Below, one piece after another: positions 21,202 to 33,900 of a stretch of DNA of 64,000 nt (position 1 is its first letter; each line of letters begins with the position of its first letter). Source of the DNA: Amoebophrya sp. A120 (Eukaryota > Sar > Dinophyceae > Syndiniales > Amoebophryaceae); contig CAJINV010000001.1 of NCBI GenBank assembly GCA_905178155.1, forward strand, positions 3,339,675 to 3,403,674, written 5' to 3'. Position numbers and translations under genes: made by a program. Below the pieces are notes generated by a model. It was not told the DNA's origin, did no database searches, and was given only the letters and a program-made list of their open reading frames with translations.

Positions 21202-24200
21202 TCAACATTGAAGTACATAGTTCTCATATACTGGCTCCTCAACCAGCGTTCCCATTTCCGCCTGGATTTTTTGCAGTACCTCTGCGTCGACGTAGGGCCC
21301 CAGTGCGATTTTCGCCCTCCGCATCTCCTCCACTTTTCCAAAGGCGTCTTGGTACAGCCCCTGGGCGACGTAGGCTTCGATGAGCGCCGCGTAGACGTTA
21401 TCCTGAGTAAAAACATCCGCACACCAGAGTCAAGATGGGGATTTTGCAACACAAACCTAGGAGTTTTGTGAGTCACGCATGACATAAACAGACTGTGCTG
21501 CTGCGGGAATGGCATTGTGTTTCGGGTGAGTTGATCAACCCAAAGACGCCGCCACCCCGGGCCCAACGGACCTGGCACTCCAAACTATCCTCCTCATGAC
21601 AAGTTGCACTCTGCAGTGTTGTGCAGGTTAGCAAGTGCAGCCGCGTCACAGATTCATCTGCTCATCCTGTTCACAGCATCACAAATTCCAAAACACGATT
21701 GGAAATGGCTCTCATGGGGATGCGCATTACAAGTCTCCCTGTCTTTGCAAATCTGCATTACAACTCTGGTGTGGGTACGTTTTTACTCAGGATAGACGTC
21801 GCCGACGCGCAGGTAGTTTTCGACCTCCGGCACTTGCAGAAACGTCTCGCATATCAATTGCAAATATGTCTGGGTCTGGAAGGTTGAAACTTGTAATGCT
21901 AGCTTTCCATCCCAAGAAAATCTGTATTGCATAACCAACAAAAGTTGCAGCCTCTTTTGTACATGCAAAGACTCAGCTTCGCATGCGGATTGCATATGAG
22001 AAAGCGTTCTGGAAAGTTGTCATGCTGGGTTGCATTCGGAACTGTTTCCATCATCCACATTTTAGCATCACAAATTTCCAGATCCAGACATATTTGCATT
22101 TGATATCGCACGCCTGCACGACTTGGTCGGCTTTCAACGTTTTCAAGGCGGCGAACTGCTCCACGAACTTCAACTTTTTCTCCAGTACCGTGTACTGCTC
22201 GGAGAGTTCCAGGTTGGCCTTCTGCAGCACCTTCAAGCTGTCCTTCAAGCAAGACGCCGCCTTCTCGTAGTCACGGTACTCGTCGATTTCCACCATGGCA
22301 ATGGTAGCGTAGAACCCGGACATTTTTTGGTAGTCCTTCGCCTTGCTGTAGAAGGACAAGATCTGCTTGGTCATCTCTGGTCGGCTGTGCCAGTCCAGCG
22401 ACTGCATGTAGTTCGCGGCAAGAATCTGGTGTGGGGAGTTTTTCGTTTTTGTATTTCTATTTGTGAAGTTCAAGTTGCTGTAAAAAGTAATTGCATGATA
22501 TGCATCAACTCCAATATCTCTACGGGACCACGTCGAGCACACTTCTTCATCGATTTGCAGGTCATGAATAACAACTTAAGCGAGTGAAGAATGCTTTAGT
22601 TTCAAGATCCTATGTACGTAGATCTCGGGCGTTCTCGCTGTGCCGGCAAAGAAGGTGATCCTTTCGGTATCGCCGCTCTTGTATTACAATGAAAAATGCC
22701 CCCAACCCCGAACTTGAAAGCATTTGTATTGCAAACCTTTCCAAATGAAACATTCGCCCTCTTGCATGTATCAGCATCACAGACTTCCGATCGTGAATAG
22801 CAAAAATTTGCATTGCAAAAGATCCCAGCAAGAGCGGTGCTTGTCATGCAAGCGATGCGAAACACGACTAGGCTCTGCATCAGAAAGATTCATACTCCTT
22901 TCATGCATGACAAAAAGTTTTCATTTGGAAGCTTCGCATCGCAAATTTTTGCAACTTTGGGGGTGGGGGGCACTTTTCACTGTAATATCTTGAGCAAGGC
23001 CTTCATGGCCTTCACCTTTTCTCCGGCCTGCGTGTACTTCTTGCACGCAACCTGGAACGAGCCTTGGTCCTTGCAGAGTTTCGCAATTTTTCGCAACTCA
23101 TCAAATGCAAATATGTCTGGGTCTGGAAAGGTTGAACTTGTATTGCGTGCCCCGGACTCCTGAAAAATCTGTATTGCATAAAAGCAACAAAAGCCAAAGC
23201 GCCACAATTTTGTCATTAATGCGCACTGAGCATGAGAAAGCGTTTGCAATTGCAAAATTTGTCATGCATTACTGCACTCAAAGGCGCGCTCACTCATGGC
23301 CATTCAGCATTACAGATTTCCAGACCCAGACATATTTGCATTTGATACAACTGCGTTTTCCGCCACTCCTCCTTGTCGTCCCCCTGCTTCTCCTATGAGA
23401 GTGCACAACTCCCCCTCCCCCTCGCTTGCATTGCATGAACAGCAATACAACCGTCAGCAAGAATACGGGTTTTGCATGACAAATTTGGACAGGAATGTAG
23501 TGCTATTTGGGCTTCCAGAACTTATCATGCTAGTAGTGCCAAGGGGTCAGGCGTAAATTAGGTATTTTGCATGACAAATGAGGGGGAGGGGGAGTTGTGT
23601 ACCCTCATATCTCCGGGGTCAGTTTTTCCGCCATTTCCTCGGAAATGAACACGTTGTGCTGGTAGCACAAGTCGATCGCCTCCGACACTTGGTGCGACAT
23701 GCAGAGCAACTGCACGGCCTTGTCGTGCTGCTCGTGATGCGTGAAAAATTCCGCGCACCGGGCAAGCAGCTCCGGATCCGCAGCAGGGGTGTCGGTACCT
23801 TAGAAGGAAATGGGAAAGAACTCGAATAGAAAAAAGTTCAGTTCGCAAAGTAAGTGGCCACAAACACAGTGGTTGGAGAAAATAGCGAAAATTACGAAAT
23901 ATACACTGATGCTGAATAATCACCAAGAAAACAACATAAGCACCTTCCTCCTTCGCACTCCCTGCTGCGGCGGCTTGCTCTGCTTTCTGCACGATGTCCT
24001 CCACTATTTTTCTCAAAGGCTCAAACAATTTCGCCGAGAAGCAGAGTTCCATCGCCCTTCCTGTTTGCCCCGCTTTTTGGTACAACAGCACCGCTTTGGA
24101 GGCCGATTGACTGTTCCCTTGTTTCTCGTAGTATTTCGCCGCGTAGCTGAGGTCCTCGGGCTTGCCGGAGGCTAGCGCCAGCGTCATCAGATCCCCCTCC

Positions 24201-27200
24201 CCGCCGGCCCGCAGGTGGTCGGCTAGTCGTATGGAGTGCTTCACACAGCCTGCCATAGAGTAAAATCGGACCGCTTCTTTTATCAACCGCGCAGAATCAT
24301 TCTCGCTGCTCCCACCGCCCGCCATCATGACGACGTCGCCACCGCCGGCGTTTGCGCGCTGCTCCAAAACCCCCGCTAGGTGGTAACACGCCGCTTTGTC
24401 CCGCGTCTCCTCGCAGATCTGCGTCGCCTTTTCTATCTGATTTTCAAAGCAATATCAAATGCAAAAGCGTCTGGGTCTGGAAGAGTCATGCTGTTTTTGC
24501 ATGACACAGAAGGTCTGGCATGGAAGCTCTAGCATCACAAGTTTCGAGAAGCTTCCGCAATGCCGAATCCGCATGACAAATCCCTCATTTTGGTGACAGA
24601 AAGTGGGCAGCTTTTGCTACCTATGCATGAGAGATTTTTCTGTGTTCTGCAATGCGCATCACAAGTTTGTATTCTTCCAGACCCAGACCTATTTGCATTT
24701 GATAAGCAATGCAAACGGACCAAACTGTGCCAGTCCTGCGACGTGGTGTAGCACTTCACCGCGCCGGCCAAATCCTGTTTTGACTCCAAATACTGTGCGT
24801 ACCAGCGCTGCAGCTTCTCGTTACTGGAATTTTTGTTCACGTAATCGACTAACAGCTGGTCCGCGTTCGGCTCGGTGAGCAAAAGCCGAGTGCAGTCCGG
24901 GAGCTCCGTGCCCGCCTTTTGGAAATACTTCCGCGCCTCAAACTTGTCGAAGGCCTGGAGGTAGACTGCGTAGTTGTAGTACGTGGTTTTCAAGTGTATT
25001 CTGTCCTTCGTCTCCGCTAGTTCCAGCGCCTTGTCCCATTCGTTGAGAGCTTGGTAGAGTTTGTTCAGCAAATCATAGCGATTCGTATCAAGTGCAAATA
25101 TGTCTGGGTCTGGAAACTTGTGATGCATGTCAGTGAACAGAAAGCGCACTGTAATGCATCGCCAAGCATGACAGATTTTCTCGTGGCTCTGTGTTCCGTA
25201 TTCTGCATGAGAAACGTCGTTTTTGCATGACAGACAAGAGGAGGTCTTCGTGGCCACGCAATACAGAGTTCAGAGTCATGCCAAACTAGCATGAGAAATC
25301 TCGCAATCTTCCAGACCCAACCATATTTGCAATGCATAATTCGCCTTCATGTACAACTCCTCCGCATCCGCGGCCATCCCGAGATGCGCCGCGACCGCAG
25401 CGAGTTTCACATTCGGGTCTGCTTCGTGTCGAGCGGTCAGCGACCGGATTTTGCTGTCGTGCGGCGGCCGAATCGCCGTGGCGGCCCGCACTTTTCCCAG
25501 TTGCCCGACGCACTTCTGCACCACATCCAACCGCCGCTATCCTATGTAAAAACGTCCCCAGCCCATAGCTGTAATGCAGATCGGCATGCTCAAAATGTTT
25601 GTCATGCGGAGCCCCATGAGAAGCAAGCATTCTCTAGTCGTGTTTTGGAATTTGTCATGCTCCAATCAGCATAATATACGAGATCTGTGATGCTGCTGAG
25701 CTAGCTCAGACAGCACTACACTACGAGTCCAAACTTGTCATGCAGAACAGCCAAAGCTTGTAGATTTGTCTTGCCAATTCCCCATCTTGACTATGGGGTG
25801 GGGACGTTTCCACTCAGGATAGCCGCGTCTTCACACACATCTTTGCGAGCGACTCCCACACCGCCTTGCTCGTAATGTTCTTCGACACCGCCTTGTAGGC
25901 TTCATCCGGGTTCTATGACAGTACACAACTCCCCCCTCCATCGTTTGTATAGCTTGAACAGCAATACTTACTAGCGTCGGGGTCGGCAAGAATGCAGGTT
26001 TTGCATGACAAACTCATGCAAGATTGTAGTGCTATTGGAGCTGCCAGAACCTGTCATGCTAAAAGTGCCAAGAGGCAATGGCAAAGAAAGGGTGGGCTTG
26101 GTATTTTGCATGACAAACGAGGAGGAGGGGGAGTTGTGCACTCTCATAGGTTCCCACTCGCGATGTGGTAGGAGAAATCTAACAGCGCCTTCTTCACGCT
26201 GCTGTTCACCTCTTCGAGCCCCTCGAAGTCGCGGAGGACCTGCTTGGAGAGCACTGACGCGGACTTCGTCAATCTCGTGGTGGACGAGCCGTCGACCGGT
26301 TTTAGGAAGTAAAGGTACGGCGTGACGATGGAGACCGGGATCAGTGGGAGATTGGTCTCCGCATCCCGCGGGTTTGGCAGCCCGTCCTGGACGAGGAGCG
26401 TGTTTTCCGAAGCGAACACAAGCACTACTTCGCCCATCACCTGTGATGGTTGCTTTTTTATTTATTGAGGTAGCAGTTTTAGCTCGGTATAATTTCCACT
26501 TCACAATCAAATTAATATGAAGACAGTACCAAAAAGAGAGCCCTAGGAGCAGTAGTGGGACCGGGGACGATAAGAACATCATCTGCATGTGATCAATTCG
26601 ACGCGAAACTAAATTCATACCTTCCCGTGCTCTTCCTCCTCGTGGTGCTGGGATAAATCCAATGCCGAGGCGGCAGCGCTTATCAAAGTTAATAAAGCCC
26701 CCACCCCATAGAAAAAAGGAAATTTCTGTTGCTGGACTTCTGTACACAAATCACCGCTGTATTGCAGAAGGCGCTTGGAGGCACTTCCTAAGCCGGATTG
26801 GGTATGCAACAGGCTAGCAGTTAGGCATGGCAGACACCTTTGCAGTATGCAAAAGCGCGTCACACATTGGCTGTGGAATGCGCCAAATGGCTCCCATTTG
26901 CCCCATATGCAAGACAGAGCTGATTTGTGGTCACAAATCAGCATCAGGAATTTCCTTCTCGATATGGGGAGGGGGGATTTTTCCTCGCAATAGCGCTCGC
27001 GCCGGACGAGGAGGGGACGGCTTCCACGGCGAGCAGCCTCGGGTCCACGGGGTCCCAGGAAAAGGACACCGGGAGTCGATGCGACCCCAGGTCCAGGCAG
27101 GCGAAACTATCGAACTCTACATCGTACACGTACACTTTTGACAGCTCCGCGACGTTGTCCTGCTGCGAAGAGGATGCCGTCGGACTCCGCGACCCTTTCG

Positions 27201-29789
27201 CGCCGGGCGAGCGGGAATTGGATGGCGGTGCGGCGACGAGTCCTGGCTTCTTCAGGGGGTCCACCAGTAACGCTATTCTCGAGCCGCTGCAGTTCGCCCG
27301 GAGTTGCCGGATTTCCCCCAGGAGATTGCCATTGGCGTCTTCGAACCTCCGGCCCGAGGAGAGTGCCTTGGGGGTCGCGCGTGCCAGGTTCCACAGCTTC
27401 AAGAGTTGTTTTGTCGTCGAGGCGACGAGGGTGGATCCGCCGACGTCGACCAGGTGCGGACTGCCTTCGGTTTCGGAGGAAAATTGGAGACTTTTCTTCA
27501 CGTTGCCCTGCAGGTTGCACACCTCGATCTTCGAGCCGCAGGCGACAAGCAAGGAAGCTTCTTCCTTCGTTACGTACAAAGAGCAACTAGCGATCGGCGC
27601 TTGCGGGCGATCGAAGGACGCGTGCTCGCCGAGGCCCCGCTGGTCATTGTTCTGGTAGATGCGGACTTGCTTCGCGCTCCAGATTGCGACGTAGGGCGGG
27701 CCCACCGAGACGCCGCGTATTCGAAAAGGGCAATCGAGCATTTGGTCCGGAATTTGGCGCGCGTGCTTGCTGGTGTGCTCTAGCTCGACGTGGTGCAACA
27801 TCAGCTGCGCGGGCGCGACCTGCACGCCGAGGAAGGGGGCCCGGAGGGAGTGGGACAATTGCGTCTCGGCCAGCAACACGCACCCCCCGTCGCTGAAGCT
27901 GCAGCTGAGGATCGACTCGCCTATCCGCGTGCCCCAGTGGACGGCGTCGCAGGACCGGTTCTTCTCGCCCTCGAACGACCTTATCGCCAGGTGCTGCCAG
28001 TCGTGCTCGTGAAAGTTGTTGGTCACACAGCGCCACTGCAGGACCCGGCCCTGCTTGGTGCCCACGGCAAGCGTGCGTTTTCTCTGGTTGTAGTCGACCG
28101 CAACGGCCTTGTCGGTGCGGAGATTCTCGTCTACCTCCGACAGGCTGAGCAGGTAGGACTCCTCCTCCAGCACGTTCCATATCCGCACGATGCTCTCCTC
28201 GGAGACGGTTGCGATCAGAAAGTGCGCGTCGGACGCAATGCAGACGCCGCGGAGGCTGTCCGGCTTCGGGCCTTTGATAAATTTGGGATTGATCGACACG
28301 GATAGTGTGCTGTGTATGTTCCTTGTGCGGGGCGCACAATCGACTTGAGTATATGTTCTTTGTGAGCAGCCGTCCAGTAGCAGTTCCAAAAGTTGTTATG
28401 GCTTTTGGGGATTCGACGCCAAGATTATGCCTGTACATCTTTACCGCAACTCAGCTTCAGCTTCGTTTCCCCGCGCACCTTGCCCTCTGCATCCAACTGG
28501 AAAGTGGCCAGCATCGTCCCTTGGGTAATCAGCACCACCCGGTTTGCAGAAGCGCAGTATTCAAGAAGAATCTGGATGCGTAAAGTAAAGTGTAAATTAG
28601 GCAAACAAAGCTGACGATACGCATGATGCGTTCAATATCACAAAAATGCTAAGTACATGGAATACGAATTACAGCTGATCTCGAAATCTACTTCATCCAC
28701 CACATAATCAAAACAGTTGACCAATACTAGCTACACGACATTCAGTACAATCGGCGATCCCACTTTGTATTTTTCGCTACACGCGCCGTGCTCGTCCGCC
28801 CCGTACACGACTCCCTGCTCGCCCGCGAAGAAAAAGGACGGGCTCCTACGCTGCCGGAAGCAGATTTGATCGATCGCCCCTGGCTTCCGGTAATACAGCA
28901 AATACTGTGCGCGCCCGGCTTCCGTGTTGTACACCGAAACCACGCCCTTAGCATCGGAAACCACACAAAGCCCCCCGTCAGGCGAAAACTTCGCTGCAAG
29001 GATCGGCGCTGTGAATTTTTCAAAAAATTTACAATCACGAATATCTCGCCTGCGGCCGTTTTCCTTTAGAATCGATTGCAGAATTATACACAGACCTGTA
29101 AAACTGTAAAAATAAGTGCGCCCGCAGGTGATACGGCGACCGAAACAAACCCCCCAAACTTTGCGCATTTTTCTACATGATCCTGTTTTCGAATCATGCG
29201 GCGGCACAGCACCCTATTTTCTCAGAGCGCACAAGAACTACATGGCGCTACTCTTTGCTTTCCATACCTCCCTGGTGCGCGTCCTGTCCGACGGTCGTAA
29301 CACTGCTGGAGCTGCTGGAGGACGATGGTCGCGAATACGTGACCGCCCCGTCTTGCCACCCAGCGATGACTTCCCGCCTTGTCGGGTGCCAATCGGAACA
29401 CGACACGCCGCTTTTCCTGGTTGGCACGGCATCCTGCACGAACTCGCCCTGTTGTAACCGAGACGCGTAAGTGCTTTACTCAGATGATACAAGTTTGGAC
29501 TACTTGCTTGTGCACCTCGAAGATGCTGAAACTACACACACGAAAAGAACCAACTCCCCTACTACTGGCGTGGCACCGTCCGAAGCACAGAAAAGCTTCA
29601 ACTGAATGTCAAAAGTACCTCTTGCGAGAAGAGTTGCAGCTTGTTCCGCAGGCCTACCGCCAGTAGTGGTTCCGCCCCTAGATCCTTGCTCCAGGAGGGC
29701 GCTTCCGCCCGGGAACCGCGGCTCGGGGAACTGGCGGGCGAGCCGCCGCCGCCTCCCTGCGTGACGACATAATCGAAATACACCGCCAT
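21202..29789 (-). CDS. IFT140: Intraflagellar transport protein IFT140
   Basis: IFT140 is a subunit of the IFT-A complex that drives retrograde transport in cilia and flagella. The N terminus (MAVYFDYVV, from 29789) and the WD40-type part (about 29789-26990) show LSFSSETEG-like and [16 protein letters not shown] segments. The tetratricopeptide-like C-terminal half has [36 protein letters not shown], a WYAQYLESK block, [20 protein letters not shown] and NYMQSLDW, all in the IFT140 order. Ten introners interrupt the gene, and each of the element joins I checked by frame restores an IFT140-conserved segment. Final exons are 21846-21795 and 21393-21202, ending [13 protein letters not shown] introns also occur, for example 26441-26619. 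Length should be close to the roughly 1,460 residues usual for the family. The first two 5' exon joins are not fully resolved. Its presence implies a flagellated stage. Confidence 0.93.
21399..21794. mobile_element. Introner element, family B, with 117-bp internal insert, in IFT140
   Basis: 396 bp, TATCCTGAGTAAAAACATCC...GTACGTTTTTACTCAGGATA. The GACGT duplication lies at 21394-21398 and 21795-21799. Compared with 13030-16069 it carries an extra 117 bp (21485-21601) bounded by CATGACA repeats. The join reads [14 protein letters not shown]. Confidence 0.92.
21852..22105. mobile_element. Introner element, family A, in IFT140
   Basis: 254 bp with the TCGCA duplication at 21847-21851 and 22106-22110. 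The join reads [17 protein letters not shown]. Confidence 0.92.
22682..22987. mobile_element. Introner element, family D, in IFT140
   Basis: 306 bp. Left end TATTACAATGAAAAATGCCC; the reversed right end reads TATTACAGTGAAAAGTGCCC. The TCTTG duplication lies at 22677-22681 and 22988-22992. The join reads [15 protein letters not shown], a conserved IFT140 segment. Confidence 0.9.
23099..23347. mobile_element. Introner element, family A, in IFT140
   Basis: 249 bp with the CAACT duplication at 23094-23098 and 23348-23352. The left end begins CATC rather than TATC, a single mismatch to the family. The join reads [17 protein letters not shown]. Confidence 0.92.
23394..23609. mobile_element. Introner element, family C, in IFT140
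   Basis: 216 bp, TATGAGAGTGCACAACTCCC... with the mirror end GGGAGTTGTGTACCCTCATA. The TCTCC duplication lies at 23389-23393 and 23610-23614. It lies only 46 bp from 23099-23347, leaving a 41-nt exon between them. Confidence 0.92.
24453..24704. mobile_element. Introner element, family A, in IFT140
   Basis: 252 bp with the AGCAA duplication at 24448-24452 and 24705-24709. The join reads [18 protein letters not shown]. Near-identical twin of 16100-16351. Confidence 0.92.
25086..25338. mobile_element. Introner element, family A, in IFT140
   Basis: 253 bp with the ATTCG duplication at 25081-25085 and 25339-25343. The join reads [16 protein letters not shown]. Confidence 0.92.
25538..25819. mobile_element. 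Introner element, family B, in IFT140
   Basis: 282 bp, TATCCTATGTAAAAACGTCC...GGGGACGTTTCCACTCAGGA then TA. The GCCGC duplication lies at 25533-25537 and 25820-25824. The join reads [17 protein letters not shown]. Confidence 0.92.
25914..26148. mobile_element. Introner element, family C, in IFT140
   Basis: 235 bp, TATGACAGTACACAACTCCC...GGGAGTTGTGCACTCTCATA. The GGTTC duplication lies at 25909-25913 and 26149-26153. Sister of 23394-23609. Confidence 0.92.
26681..26992. mobile_element. Introner element, family E, in IFT140
   Basis: 312 bp. The left end TATCAAAGTTAATAAAGCCC is degenerate; the right end contains GATATGGGGAGGGGGGATTT. The GCGCT duplication lies at 26676-26680 and 26993-26997. 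Confidence 0.88.
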
Positions 29790-30991
29790 ACTTCCGCGAT
29801 CGCCCGGCCCAGACGACGATACGCGGAACTACCTGCTGCGCTGGTCGTCGAGGGCCCGCAGCTACCGATTGCGACAAGAAACGAGAACACAACATTGGGG
29901 GTCATGCAGATGGATTGCAGAGTTTTCGAAACATTTCAAGAAGAAAGAAAAAACAAAAAAAGCCCTCTCTTGGCGCAGAGTCACTCAGCTTCGCTCACGA
30001 ACAAAACATCGGATTTGCGCCATTTTCTACAACTATGAACTCTCGATCTTTGCTCTCAAGTGCTGCCTTACCTCCGGTCTCGTTCCCGCAAAAAAATGCC
30101 CCAACAACCTCCTCCAGCCCGCAACCCCATGTCCATCGCTTGCTAAATCTAGCAGTGGCCTTCAACGGAGACCAACAAACATGTAAACGTCAAATCGCAG
30201 GCGAAAATTTGCCGCTGCAAGACGCAGCCGGATGGACGCGCGTTGCCCAAGAAGCATGTTCAGTCGTCTCCTTCTTTCGTTTCGTTATTCGCTGAGTCGT
30301 TTTTTATGAAAAGCAACAGAAGTCAGTGGACATTCAAGAACTTGTTTTTTCTTTCGAGCAACTTCTCATCCCAGCAGAATTGATGGTCCGAGAAGAGCTC
30401 TATTTGCTTCGAGGGTAGGAATGCTCCCAATCTTGATTGGGTCGGTTTACCGTGCTGGGATTAGCTTTTTTTTGAACATTTTCACTATGTCAATTAGGGT
30501 CGCTGGAGAAGGTTCTTAGTTGTGCACAACTACGGACCTTTCGCTGCACGAGGGGTAGTACTTAACGAGAAGCCAGCTCGAGCATCAAAGCTGGCCGGGC
30601 AGTCGAGAAAACTTCAGTAGATTCTGATATCCTATGCTACTACTTATGGACTGGAATACAGCGTGATGCCTTTTGCTCTCGAGGTTGAGGGTCGGAAAAC
30701 AACAAACTCAAGAGCATCATCACGACTTTGCAAAACCAAAATTCGATGTAATTGATGGCGAGCCAACGGCTACTGCATCAAGCGAAGAAAATTTCCAAAT
30801 GGGAAGTTAAGTACACATCGTGCTTACGCGCGAAGCAGAAGAAGTTAGTTACATCACACTGCATTTGTTTCAAAACGCTACCTTTCTTCCTCCAGTTCCA
30901 GTAGAGGAAGAAAAAACCACTCGCGAAGAAGTACATTTAGGAAAAATCTATTTGCCAATCCACAGCAGCTACAGTGGTCCATATCTTTCCC
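29790..30991. other. Intergenic region between HECT ligase and IFT140 genes
   Basis: About 1.2 kb with no convincing coding frame. It should contain the ligase 3' UTR and the IFT140 5' region. No RNA gene or repeat recognised. Confidence 0.5.
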
Positions 30992-33900
30992 TTAAATGAA
31001 CCCGAACCCTTCGTAGGCCATTTCCACAGCCTGAATCAGCTTGGTTTTTAGTTGCTGTTTGTTTGTGTACTCCGGTAAATCCAGCTGATTGAAGCACGTG
31101 TGGGCGGAGGGTAGCCGCTCCGTGGTGTGGGCCCGGTGGATGGAGAACTTTTGCGGGCCCCGCATCCCAATCAGGGCCTTGAACCCGTCCAGCGGGACCT
31201 GGGAGGTGCCGGTCACGAATTGTAAGAACTGCGCCTTCTGCTCTTCCGTGAAATCGCCCATGACCTCCCAGAACCATTTGATCTGGTCCGAATTCTCCGT
31301 GTAGTTGGTGTACCTATTTTAAGTAGGAGCATAGTGGATTTTTTTTTTTTCAGTGCTCATCTAATGCGTAGCCGTGGTGAACAAAACTCCCACCTTCAGA
31401 AATTTTTCAAGAAAATCATGCAAAAGAATTATACTCAGTGTTTGCCCGTAAGTCTTTCAGGTCGATCTTTGGCATTCCTGCGATCAACAGCTCCAATTCC
31501 TTGTCATCGAAGATCTGGATTTCCGGCGGTAGCAGCTCGTGAAACCCGGACAAAAACGACGCGATTTGCTCCTTTACAGCCCTGTGGTTCATGTGTAAAA
31601 CACGTAACTTTCTCAATCATGATGAAAAAATGTTACCAAAAAAACCATCAGCCTCCTTGCAAAAGTGATCAAACCAAGATAGATATCTAATCCGTAAAAA
31701 ATCATCTCCAGCTGCAGAACACGACAATTTTGAATACCCTAACAGCTTGAATTCCGCCATTTTCTGGATGTACTCGTGCTTGTTTTCGTTGGTCACGTCC
31801 ACTTTGCTCCCGTTCGGGATCAAGTCGTACTCCTTCGTCTGCCCGAATTCCTGTCGTTCCGTGGAATATACTGTGCAAAAACATCCCCACCCCAGAGCTG
31901 CAAATCTGCATGCTTAAAATGTTTCTCATGCGGAGACCCATGAAAAGCATTTTCTAGCGGTATTGTGAGATAGATTTGTGATGCTCAAATCAGCAGGATA
32001 TGCTAGATCTGTGATGCTGCTGCTGCACTAGATAAAGACGATTACACTTCGCGCCAAACTTTGTCATGCGCAACAACCAAAGCTGGCTGATTTGTCTTGC
32101 AGATTTCCAATCTTGACTATGGGGTGGGGACGTTTTTACGCAGGATATCGAAAAGGTGAGGTACATCTCCGTGACGTCGTTGTGCATGATTTGCTGCACT
32201 TGCTTGTAGTACTCCGGATCCAACGCCTCCAAGTCCTGCGGCGCAACGCGCCGCTTCAGCATCTGCTTGTAAAGGGACCGGGTGAAGAACCTGGATAGAG
32301 TTTTTGTTTTGATGAAGATAGGATCTTCGTCCTGCGTGTATCGAACGTCTAGCAAGAAAACCTATCACGCAAGACAGACTGCACTGTGTCAACAAGAACT
32401 AACATCAACAAAATAGTACGTTGGTATGTTCGCGTTGTCGAAGACCGCCTTGCCTATTATCCTGCCCACGAATCGGAAAAACGACAAATGTTCGCTGTTG
32501 ACCCCGGACAAAGCAGACGGGTGAAACGTGGACTGTTTTCCGGCGGCCTGCTCGAACAGGGCGTAATTTGGATTGAACATGTCCTTTGCCAGCGCCACAT
32601 ACCACTCCCGCGTCAGCCCCCCCGCGTCCATACCTTCTTCGCCCTGGAAGGTGATAGCCACCTTTCCCTTCATCTCATCCGCCGTTCTTAACCGAAGTTG
32701 GTGGTAGGTATCGAGAAAGACCGCGGATCTTCGCACGTTCAACCTGAGGGTGGAGTACCGATGCCCGGAATCCCGGCCCTGCTTGATCTTCTGCTTGAAG
32801 AAAGTTCGCTTGTTGTTGAAGTCCAGAATGTAGGGGCAATATTTCACCTGCATAGTCAGAAGATATGTAGTAGAAAGTAGTTTTGAAAATCGATATTCGA
32901 AGTGGCAAGGCTGCTTCAATGCCCAACGTCAAAGTGATCAAAATTCCATAAAAGTTTTCCGTTTTTCAAGAACAACTCCCTCTGCAGTCACAGAGACTCT
33001 GCAAGCATTTCTATCAAACTCCAGTGTCGTCGCGACAGCGAAACAGAAAACCACTACGAAGATCAAGCCAGGCGAGCGCAAGAAACTGACTCAGTTTCCC
33101 GCACTCGCCGGACTGAAAAAAAGTGGTAACTGCATTAGAATCGGACGTTTTTCGTTGTTTTGCGCGCAAGAGCAGCGGTCACTCGTACGTGGATGAAACG
33201 TGAGACCTTTTGTCAACAAGACCGAGTGGAGAACTTCTCCACAACAGCCTGACAAAGTAGATATACGCGAAAGGAAAAGATTGCAGTGGGGTTTAATATC
33301 TCTGCGAGGTCAGTAACCTCGCGACCAAGATCATAAGCATCAGGGACAGGGTGGCAGAATCAATTAAAAATAAAAACTCAAGATCAAAACAAAAATTACT
33401 ATTGGCGCCAAGCTCTTCTGCAGTAGATTCGGCGTTTGCTTGACGGAGTGGTTTATCGCCCGGCTGTGCCTTTCGGAGAAAACTTTCAGTTTCTGTATCC
33501 TCGGGTTCACCTGGTCCTCCTCGTTATTCTCCTCGTCGTTGGTGGAAACGCGGAGCCACTCCTTCTCCCCCTCCTTTGCAGAATCCTTACTCACCGTGCG
33601 ATCCCGGGCTTTGTTCTGCTTGCTCGAATTCGCGTCCTCACCGCAGTGGAAGAGGAACAGCGCTTCTATCAAGGGCATCTGCTTCGTAAGGTCGATTTCG
33701 CCACTTGCGGGAGTCGTAGGTGCGGTCGATGGGGTTGCTGAGGATGTTGCAGGCAACTTGCTCGTCGTCCCTGGGGCCTCTTCCGTAGCCTGTGTATTTT
33801 GTATGAGTGACGCATCATAAACAAGTCCCAAGAGAAAAAAACCACCCAGCACTCACCACCCACAGCGCTCATTGACATTTCAAAAATTTTGGGCGGTTCT

